Assembly (NCBI GenBank): GCA_002455425.1
Contig: DKKT01000070.1
Span: 14,934 to 21,836, forward strand
Direction of reading: 5' to 3'
Length of the DNA stretch: 6,903 nucleotides
From: Chthonomonas sp. UBA6659
GTDB lineage: Bacteria; Armatimonadota; Fimbriimonadia; Fimbriimonadales; Fimbriimonadaceae
The notes beneath the pieces were generated by a model that was given only the letters and a program-made list of their open reading frames with translations, did no database searches and had not been told where the DNA came from. This document shows, piece after piece, positions 1 through 6,220 of the stretch; position 1 is the stretch's first letter; each line of letters starts with the position of its first letter. Both the position numbers and the translations under genes were made by a program.

Positions 1-681
<681 letters not shown>

Positions 682-696
682 TCGTCGGGCGCTCCC

Positions 697-711
697 TATC
701 GCAATCCGATA
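697..711. promoter_or_regulatory. Candidate operator dyad 1 upstream of the SARP-like regulator
   Basis: A perfect 5-bp inverted repeat, TATCG and CGATA, separated by five bases (CAATC). It lies 27-41 bases upstream of the regulator's ATG, in the 57-base gap after prfB. If the transcript starts at the ATG, the dyad would overlap the -35 region, a usual place for autoregulatory binding. The arms are short and could arise by chance. Confidence 0.3.
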
Positions 712-716
712 CCACA

Positions 717-729
717 ATAGCCATGCTAT
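717..729. promoter_or_regulatory. Candidate operator dyad 2 upstream of the SARP-like regulator
   Basis: A second 5-bp inverted repeat, ATAGC and GCTAT, with a three-base spacer (CAT). It overlaps the proposed -10 box of the regulator. Its centre is 19 bases from the centre of the first dyad (697-711), and both contain TAT-type half sites. A protein bound here would compete with RNA polymerase. This is inferred from position and symmetry only. Confidence 0.28.
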
Positions 730-732
730 CCT
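727..732 (+). promoter_or_regulatory. Candidate -10 box (TATCCT) for a leaderless transcript
   Basis: TATCCT fits the TANNNT consensus of -10 elements and ends six bases before the ATG at 739, so transcription would begin at or next to the start codon. No purine-rich Shine-Dalgarno sequence is present in the preceding 20 bases, which fits a leaderless mRNA. No good -35 hexamer is visible, so the promoter may be weak or activator-dependent. Confidence 0.4.
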
Positions 733-738
733 GACGCC

Positions 739-3700
739 ATGGGCGGCGTGGCGCGAGGGTTCGGGTGGGGTCTGCACCTGCTCGGGAGCTTGCGCTTGGT
801 CGCGCCGGATGGTCGGGAGGCTCCGATCGGGTCGAAAGTCGCGGCGACCCTTCTCGGATACGTGGCCTTGCGACAGACTCCCGTTCCCCGAACGACGATC
901 CAGGAGATGCTGTGGCCTGAAAGCGACGGGGATCGCCAGGCCCAGAACTATCGGCGCGCGCTTTCGAACCTCCGCCAGTTCTTCGAGCAAAACGGATCGG
1001 AACTGGTCCTCGACTCGAGTCCGACCTCGATCGCTCTGATTCCGGGCACCCTGCGGGTGGACGCGCACGACTTCCGCGACGCGGCCCGAGCGGCGCTCGA
1101 TCATCGATCCATCTCGGAGCTCACGACGGCGGCCGACCTCTACACCGGTGCGCTCTGGCAGGACGGTCCCGAGGAGTGGGTCCTCGCCGCTCGGCAGGAG
1201 CTCGAGGAGCTCTACGCGCAGGTCATCGGCGACCTGACGATCCGGCTCGCCGACTCCGGAGAGCTGCGGGAAGCGGTCCGGGTGGCCCGCACCGCGGTGA
1301 CGAAGGCGCCACTCCGGGAAGACGTCCATGCGGACCTGATTCGTGCCTACGCCCGGGCCGGAATGCCCAGCGAAGCGCTCAAGCAGTTCGAGGTCCTCGA
1401 GGCGATGCTCGACGAGCATTGGGGCGAGGCACCCTCGGTGATGTCGCTTACGGCGCTCGATTGCGAGCCGTCTAAGGCCGTGCGCTCCGCGACCATCGAG
1501 ACGGCTCCGGCAAGTCCCCGGTTGAGCCATGTTCGCCGATCCGCCGACGACGCGATGGATGCCGCGCTCCGGGTGGGGGAGGGTGTGATCGTCATCCAAG
1601 GCCCGCGCCAGGTCGGCAAATCGACGATGTTGGCCCGGGCCCTGCGTATGGCTTCCGAAGAGGGCGCCTTGCCGGTGCTCTCGGACTTTCAGGCACACGA
1701 AGCGGCGCTCCTGGCCGACACCGAGAAGTTCTGCCGGGCCGTGGCGACGCTGTTCGTCCAGCAAGTCGGAGCGGAGATCGCCTTGGAGACGGGCTGGAAC
1801 GACTGGGTCGGCCCGAACGCGAACCTCGATGCGGTCGTCAAGACGGCCTTGGAGTCGACCGATCGCCGCGTGATTTGGGCAATCGACGAGCTCGACCAGC
1901 TGTTGGGCCTTCAGACCGGGAACGACTTTCTCGGGCTTGTGCGAAGCTGGCACAACCGTCGGGCGCTTGAGCCGGAGGGTCCCTGGTCGCGCCTCACGGT
2001 GCTGATCGCGCATACCGGCGAGATCGAGGCCCTGATCTCCGATCCGAGGCAGTCTCCCTTCGATGTCGGAGTGGTTATCGATGTCGAAGATCTGGCCCGT
2101 GAGCAGGTCGGCGAACTGAACGAGACGATGGGGAGTCCGGTCACCCCTGGTGAACTCGACGCGATCTTCGAACAGACCCAAGGGCACCCCTACGTGACCC
2201 GACGCGTCCTCGAGACGGCGGGCAAACTCGGATTCGAGTCGGCGATGAGACTGCTCGAGAAGCTTGTCACGGCCGCGACTCGCCCGCCCGAGGGCTGGGG
2301 CCGGCGGGGAGTTCCTCGCGAGCGCCACAACCTGATCGGTCTTGAGCGGCCGTTCGTCGGTCGCGTGAAGGAGCGTGAAGCTTTGTCCGCCGCGGTCTGC
2401 GGCGAACGATCCCGGTTGGTGACGCTCCTCGGCTTCGGGGGGATGGGGAAGTCGACGCTTGCGAACGTCGTTGCGTGGGATAGTCTGCCCGCCTTCGATG
2501 AGGGAGTCTGGTGGGCGGAATGTGAGTCGAGTCGAACGGCAGAGCAGGCGCTTGCCGCGATGGCCGCCGCACTCGGCGAGCCCCTGGTCGAAGGTTCCGT
2601 CGACCTCCTTGCCGAAGCGATCGGTCGACGCCACCTCCTTCTCGTCCTGGATTGCTGCGAGGGATTGGCGGGGGAACTCGGCTTCGTCGCTCGATTGGTG
2701 CGAGCGTGCCCGCATCTCCACGTGCTCGCCACGAGCCGACGGACGCTCGACCTGCCCGGGGAGCACGTCTACGAGCTTGAGGGGCTCGACCAGATCGCGT
2801 CGCGGGGGGGCCTTTCCGATGCCGAGCAGCTGTTCGTCGACGCGGCGATCGCCGCCGATCCGGAGTTCGACGTGGAAGCGCACCGCAAGACGGTAACCCG
2901 GATCGTTCGGCGGCTCGAGGGCATCCCGCTCGCCCTGATCCTTGCCGCAAGCCGTCTGCGGCACATGGGTCTGGAGGACGTCGACGGGCGACTTGAGAAG
3001 GGTCAATTGGCGACGGTTCGCGCCCCTTCCGGCAAGGGTCGTCATTCCAGCCTCCACCAGATTGTCGCCAGTACCCTCGCGCTCGTGGAACTCGAGGATC
3101 AGAAGATGGCGTCTCGGGTGGCAGTGTTTCAGGGCGGCTTCCGCCTTGACGACGCGCAATCGGTGCTCGGCGACTCGCGGGATACGCTCGACCAGCTGAG
3201 CCGGCTCCGCGACTGCTCGCTTCTCCTCGCCGAGACGAGGGTCTCCGGACTTTGGTATCGCCAGCTGGACTCCGTGCGAGAGTTCCTGCGCGAAGTGACG
3301 CCGCCGGAAGAGCTGTTGCCCTGGCGGGCCGGCCACGCGCGCCATTACGCGGGGCTCGCGCTCGACGTCCGGTCCCTCCACGAGCGGAGCGAAGACTCGA
3401 CGGTCGCGGAGATCCTCGCGGTCAGTGGCGGCAATCTGAGGACCGGGCTCGTTTTCGCGATCGAGACCGGCGACGATCGCCTGATCCGCGACTACGCGTT
3501 CGGGCTTTCGCGAGCTTTTGTCGAGGCGGGACTGCTTCAGGACCTGGCGACGCTGGCGGTCCCTGCGCTCGAAGCCGCGACTCGCCTCGGCGACGACGCG
3601 TTGCGGTTCGAAATCCTCGGGCTCCTCGGCATCGCGGCACGACGTTCCGGCCATGCGGACCTCGCGATGGAGCGCTGGCGAGAACGCGCCGATGCGGCGC

Positions 3701-4323
3701 GCGACGCGGATAACCCGACGATCGAGGCAGACGCCCTCGGCGACGCGATCGACCTCGCGATCGAACTCGGACGGATGGAGACCGCCCGCGAGCTACTCGA
3801 TCGGCTTCGGCCGATCGTTCCCCGGAGCACGGATCCGGAAGCCGAGGTCTGGGCCGGGTTGTTCGAGGCGCGATGCCTTCTCGGGGAGGGCCGTGCGGAG
3901 GAGGCGCTGGCGGCCGCGCTGGTCGTTCAGGCTCGTCAGAAGGACCCCGCTCACGAGGCCTACGTCCTGCGAACGGTCGCTTCGATCGCGCGCGAGGCGG
4001 GCGACGGCACGGTTAGCCATCGGATGGCCCAACGACTCCTGATGCGCGCGCTCGACGGGGGCCAGATACCCCGTGCGGCGGCTGCGGTCCTCGAGTTGGC
4101 AACCACGGCCGAAGCCTTCGGCGACCTCGACCGCGCGCGCCAAGCGGTCACGGCGCTGCTAGCCCTACCCCGCCGGAATGGTCCCAGCGTCTACGAGCGG
4201 GCGCGTGAGCTCGCTGCGGCGCTCGGGGTGAAGAAGCGTCCGCCGCTTCGGGCAAACGTGTTCCTCGATCTCGCTCGGGCGCTGGTCTCCCCGCAGACCG
4301 CCGACACCCCCGCGGGGCCCTGA
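739..4323 (+). CDS. SARP/BTAD-type transcriptional regulator with two tandem STAND-like ATPase domains and a TPR-like C-terminus
   Basis: Large (1194 aa) cytoplasmic AfsR/SARP-like regulator. Residues about 12-107 resemble the OmpR-like winged helix of SARPs (LHLLGSLRLV, then the LWP signature at 58-60 and YRRALSNLRQFF). Residues about 108-235 are the helical BTAD domain (LYTGALW, LREDVHADLIRAYARAG). Residues about 266-498 match the AAA_35-type ATPase: Walker A GPRQVGKST at 288-296, Walker B IDELD at 382-386, then RSWH at 402-405 and SPFDVG at 439-444. Residues about 536-760 are a second, NB-ARC-like ATPase: FVGR at 539-542, Walker A GFGGMGKST at 565-573, Walker B LLLVLDCCEGL at 633-643, ATSR at 664-667 and GIPLAL at 728-733. 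A winged-helix segment (about 770-850) and a TPR-like region follow, with repeats near 971, 1011, 1051 and 1128. ATG 739 is the first start after an in-frame TAG at 718; GTG 748 is an alternative. Such proteins usually couple nucleotide-driven oligomerisation to transcription. Ligand and targets are unknown; self-regulation and control of the gene at 4455 are guesses. Confidence 0.9.
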   Translation: MGGVARGFGWGLHLLGSLRLVAPDGREAPIGSKVAATLLGYVALRQTPVPRTTIQEMLWPESDGDRQAQNYRRALSNLRQFFEQNGSELVLDSSPTSIALIPGTLRVDAHDFRDAARAALDHRSISELTTAADLYTGALWQDGPEEWVLAARQELEELYAQVIGDLTIRLADSGELREAVRVARTAVTKAPLREDVHADLIRAYARAGMPSEALKQFEVLEAMLDEHWGEAPSVMSLTALDCEPSKAVRSATIETAPASPRLSHVRRSADDAMDAALRVGEGVIVIQGPRQVGKSTMLARALRMASEEGALPVLSDFQAHEAALLADTEKFCRAVATLFVQQVGAEIALETGWNDWVGPNANLDAVVKTALESTDRRVIWAIDELDQLLGLQTGNDFLGLVRSWHNRRALEPEGPWSRLTVLIAHTGEIEALISDPRQSPFDVGVVIDVEDLAREQVGELNETMGSPVTPGELDAIFEQTQGHPYVTRRVLETAGKLGFESAMRLLEKLVTAATRPPEGWGRRGVPRERHNLIGLERPFVGRVKEREALSAAVCGERSRLVTLLGFGGMGKSTLANVVAWDSLPAFDEGVWWAECESSRTAEQALAAMAAALGEPLVEGSVDLLAEAIGRRHLLLVLDCCEGLAGELGFVARLVRACPHLHVLATSRRTLDLPGEHVYELEGLDQIASRGGLSDAEQLFVDAAIAADPEFDVEAHRKTVTRIVRRLEGIPLALILAASRLRHMGLEDVDGRLEKGQLATVRAPSGKGRHSSLHQIVASTLALVELEDQKMASRVAVFQGGFRLDDAQSVLGDSRDTLDQLSRLRDCSLLLAETRVSGLWYRQLDSVREFLREVTPPEELLPWRAGHARHYAGLALDVRSLHERSEDSTVAEILAVSGGNLRTGLVFAIETGDDRLIRDYAFGLSRAFVEAGLLQDLATLAVPALEAATRLGDDALRFEILGLLGIAARRSGHADLAMERWRERADAARDADNPTIEADALGDAIDLAIELGRMETARELLDRLRPIVPRSTDPEAEVWAGLFEARCLLGEGRAEEALAAALVVQARQKDPAHEAYVLRTVASIAREAGDGTVSHRMAQRLLMRALDGGQIPRAAAAVLELATTAEAFGDLDRARQAVTALLALPRRNGPSVYERARELAAALGVKKRPPLRANVFLDLARALVSPQTADTPAGP

Positions 4324-4406
4324 CGCCGTGGATCGTCACACATCCATCACAGGCGACCGCACGCAATCACGATTCCTTCACGGCGCGAACCGCACAATCA
4401 TCCCAA

Positions 4407-4429
4407 GCCGCACGGAGGGGAGGTGCGGC
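4407..4429 (+). promoter_or_regulatory. Leader hairpin containing a strong Shine-Dalgarno-like sequence upstream of the unknown gene
   Basis: Perfect 7-bp stem GCCGCAC (4407-4413) pairing with GTGCGGC (4423-4429), with a nine-base loop GGAGGGGAG. The loop plus the start of the 3' arm contains GGAGGTG (4419-4425), a near-ideal anti-16S match, but no ATG, GTG or TTG lies at a usable distance after it. It is 29 bases before the actual start codon. There is no T-tract, so it is not a typical intrinsic terminator. It may be a ribosome standby site, a protein-binding RNA element or an mRNA-stabilising 5' hairpin. Confidence 0.5.
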
Positions 4430-4444
4430 CAACCAACCAAACGC

Positions 4445-4450
4445 AGGTGA
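4445..4450 (+). promoter_or_regulatory. Ribosome binding site AGGTGA of the unknown 404-residue gene
   Basis: AGGTGA matches the 3' half of the extended Shine-Dalgarno consensus and lies four bases before ATG 4455. It decides the start and the strand of this gene against the long antisense reading frame. Unlike this gene, the SARP-like and Doc-like genes lack a convincing ribosome binding site. Confidence 0.65.
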
Positions 4451-4454
4451 ACTC

Positions 4455-5669
4455 ATGAACATCCCCAAACCCGACCTCTCGACCGCAGTCCCGTTGAAAC
4501 CGATCTGGGTCCCCGGTATCGGAGCCTTCGTGCTCCTCGACTACTCGACCGGATACGACCCCAGCCACTTGGAGCAGTCGGTGGTCTTCGTCCCATCGAC
4601 CTGGGAGTCCATGTGGGAGCTGCTGCGCGCGCCGGGCACCTTCATGAACATGGTCATGCGCTCGTACACTCAGGTGTGGGGGTACGACGCCGCGACCCAA
4701 CAGGTGAATAAGGCGGTGTCCTCGTGGCCGTTCGCGGAGCCGATCACGATCCACATCGAGCCGCTGACCGCGCCCAGCCCCTCGAATCTGGCGACGCTTG
4801 AGGGATTGAGCTTCCTCTATCCCCAATTCAAAGGTCTGCTCGACGCACCGGCGACGTACGGCAGCGTCAAGGATGCGCTCACCGGGTTCCGCCGGAACGT
4901 CATCGCGGCGGCCCAAGTGCCGGCGACCGCCCTGGTGGGCGCGGTAGAGGCGAACGCGAGCCTCATCAAGAAACTGAGCGCCCGGCAACCCGGCAAAGGC
5001 ACTTCGGGGGGAGCGGTGCCCCAGTTCACGACGCACCCAAGCGGAGCGGTCCTTCCCCCTCCGATTCCGTCGTTCCCGCTCCACTACGTGGCGGAATACG
5101 CCCTCGATACCCGCGTCCTGACCATCCGCTATGTTCCGCGCTACGTCACCTATCCAACCGCCGCCGACAAGCTGGGTCGGCGGATGGAGAGCACCCAGAT
5201 CACGCCGTTGACGATCAATCCGATCCAGTACATGAACTTCACGTTCCTGCACTTCGACATCGCGTTTTCCCAGCCCCGGACTCCTGAGAGTGTGGCCGAA
5301 GCGCGCGCCAACTTCGCGATGGACTTCATCGAGAACCCGCTGTCCCTCAATCCGATCACAGGGGACGTGGCGGCCGGTGGCAGCAGCAACTACACGCTCA
5401 TGAACGATCAGCTGACGGCGACCGGCAACGTCCTCAGCCAGAAGGTCGGAGGTCCGGCAAACCGACCTTCGTTCACGTGGCCCGCCCACACTGACCCGAG
5501 CTTGATTCTCGACTCCGTGCTTGCCGACCCCAGCCACGCGAGCGGCGGGTCGAGCGGCTCAGGGGGCAACATCCAAGCTCTTGGCGGAGACCCGTCGCCT
5601 TCGCCGTGCGTGATCGTCGTCTGGATCGACGGCGTGCCGTACTACATCGTGATCAAGAACTACAACTAG
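4455..5669 (+). CDS. Unrecognised 404-residue protein with a Gly/Ser/Pro-linked C-terminal hydrophobic tail
   Basis: I do not recognise this family. The frame is supported by the AGGTGA ribosome binding site, G/C-rich third positions and a balanced protein composition. No signal peptide or transmembrane helix is evident, so a cytoplasmic protein is likely. Residues 1-175 form one probable domain, with a beta-type start (PIWVPGIGAFVLLDY) and then helical stretches rich in Trp, Met and Tyr. Residues 179-208 are low complexity (Gly, Thr, Pro, including PPPIP) and look like a linker. Residues 209-360 form a second region with strand-like segments (VLTIRYVPRYVTYP, YMNFTFLHFDIAF). A flexible Gly/Ser-rich linker (363-372) leads to a short tail, whose PCVIVVWI and YYIVIKN segments would form a beta hairpin around a DGVP turn. 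Cys385, at the start of that tail, is the only cysteine. The gene follows the regulator by 131 bases on the same strand and may be its target. The function is unknown. Confidence 0.8.
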   Translation: MNIPKPDLSTAVPLKPIWVPGIGAFVLLDYSTGYDPSHLEQSVVFVPSTWESMWELLRAPGTFMNMVMRSYTQVWGYDAATQQVNKAVSSWPFAEPITIHIEPLTAPSPSNLATLEGLSFLYPQFKGLLDAPATYGSVKDALTGFRRNVIAAAQVPATALVGAVEANASLIKKLSARQPGKGTSGGAVPQFTTHPSGAVLPPPIPSFPLHYVAEYALDTRVLTIRYVPRYVTYPTAADKLGRRMESTQITPLTINPIQYMNFTFLHFDIAFSQPRTPESVAEARANFAMDFIENPLSLNPITGDVAAGGSSNYTLMNDQLTATGNVLSQKVGGPANRPSFTWPAHTDPSLILDSVLADPSHASGGSSGSGGNIQALGGDPSPSPCVIVVWIDGVPYYIVIKNYN

Positions 5670-5706
5670 ATCCGGGCGCCCGGAGGCTTGAGGGGAGAGC
5701 CTCTAG
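5666..5706. terminator. Folded convergent junction, candidate bidirectional terminator
   Basis: The 33 bases between the two convergent stop codons fold completely. TCCGGGCGCCCGGA (5671-5684) is a perfect 14-base palindrome. It is followed directly by GGCT (5685-5688) pairing with AGCC (5698-5701) around a nine-base loop TGAGGGGAG. An outer stem, CTAGA (5666-5670) with TCTAG (5702-5706), includes both TAG stop codons, giving a possible three-way junction. An alternative fold extends the second stem to GAGGCT/AGCCTC (5683-5703) at the cost of the palindrome. No T-tract follows on either strand, so it could work with Rho or simply block 3' exonucleases. Confidence 0.45.
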
Positions 5707-6170
5707 GGCGTCGCCGGCTCGACGTCCTCGACAAGCCCGCGCAGGGTGTTGGAGTATCGGTCGAGAACCACGGCGATGATCTCGCGGACATCGGGTGCGT
5801 GGGCTCGGTGGCCATGCTCGTGCACGATCGCCGCGAGATCATCGCCCTTGAGTCCGTCGCGAGCGGCCTTATCGAGCCAGGCGGGGAGGGAGTCGTCGTC
5901 GAGCCGGCACTCACGGCCGTTGAGGGCGAGGAACGCGACGAAGCCGACCATCGCGGTCGCGTCGTTCCCGGCATCGAAAGGAGCGAGTTTGCGAAACCCG
6001 AGAAGGAACTTCGCAGCCTGGCCGAAGAGGTCTGCGCTCGAGCCGTAGCCGTACTGGCAGAAGGTCGCCTCTTCGAGCAGGTCGTAGCGATAGGGATGGA
6101 CCTTTCCTGTGACTTGGAAGTTGATCCACTGCATGTCCTGAAGCGTGAGGTAATGAAGGGCGTCGGCCAT
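5703..6170 (-). CDS. Fic/Doc-like protein with a degenerate active-site motif
   Basis: A 155-residue protein that resembles the Doc branch of the Fic fold in layout: a Leu-Glu helix followed by YGYGSSADLFGQAAKFLLGF (residues 39-58), then the core motif and FLALNG (80-85). The canonical Doc motif is HxFxDANKRTA and the Fic motif is HPFxxGNGR. Here the equivalent stretch reads APFDAGNDATA (63-73). The fold residues Phe65, Gly68 and Asn69 are kept, but the catalytic His is Ala63, and the Lys and Arg positions are Asp70 and Ala71. Nucleotidyl or phosphate transfer is therefore unlikely, and a binding or structural role is more plausible. No Phd-like antitoxin gene adjoins it; it stands alone, convergent with the unknown gene and divergent from cinA. 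ATG 6170 follows a TACAAT box by 11 bases and has no Shine-Dalgarno sequence. A HEHGH sequence at residues 117-121 resembles the HExxH zinc motif but is probably incidental. The fold assignment is moderate; that the gene is real is fairly sure. Confidence 0.72.
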   Translation of the reverse strand: MADALHYLTLQDMQWINFQVTGKVHPYRYDLLEEATFCQYGYGSSADLFGQAAKFLLGFRKLAPFDAGNDATAMVGFVAFLALNGRECRLDDDSLPAWLDKAARDGLKGDDLAAIVHEHGHRAHAPDVREIIAVVLDRYSNTLRGLVEDVEPATP

Positions 6171-6181
6171 GGCTCGGGCAG

Positions 6182-6187
6182 ATTGTA
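6182..6187 (-). promoter_or_regulatory. Candidate -10 box (TACAAT) for the Doc-like gene
   Basis: Read on the minus strand this is TACAAT, one mismatch from TATAAT, ending 11 bases before ATG 6170. The predicted leader would be only about four bases, too short for a ribosome binding site, and none is seen. No convincing -35 box lies 16-18 bases upstream. Confidence 0.42.
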
Positions 6188-6220
6188 CACGCCCTTGCCC
6201 CGCCGAGGCAGAATGAGTCG

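Noticed and set aside
739..4323. The tandem ATPase protein as an antiphage STAND (Avs-like) sensor.
   Set aside because: The N-terminus is a SARP winged helix plus BTAD, not a nuclease, protease or other killing effector, so a transcriptional role is much more likely.
4407..4429. The hairpin after the regulator as its intrinsic terminator.
   Set aside because: No T-tract follows, and it lies close to the ribosome binding site of the next gene. A leader element is a better reading, although attenuation cannot be excluded.
4398..5537. A 379-codon open frame on the minus strand opposite the unknown gene.
   Set aside because: The plus-strand frame has a ribosome binding site, G/C-biased third positions and a more ordinary protein composition. 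The minus-strand product is rich in Arg, Gly and His, as expected of a high-GC antisense shadow.
5703..6170. An active Doc toxin of a toxin-antitoxin pair.
   Set aside because: The catalytic His, Lys and Arg are replaced and no antitoxin-like gene is adjacent. The neighbours are the unknown gene and cinA.
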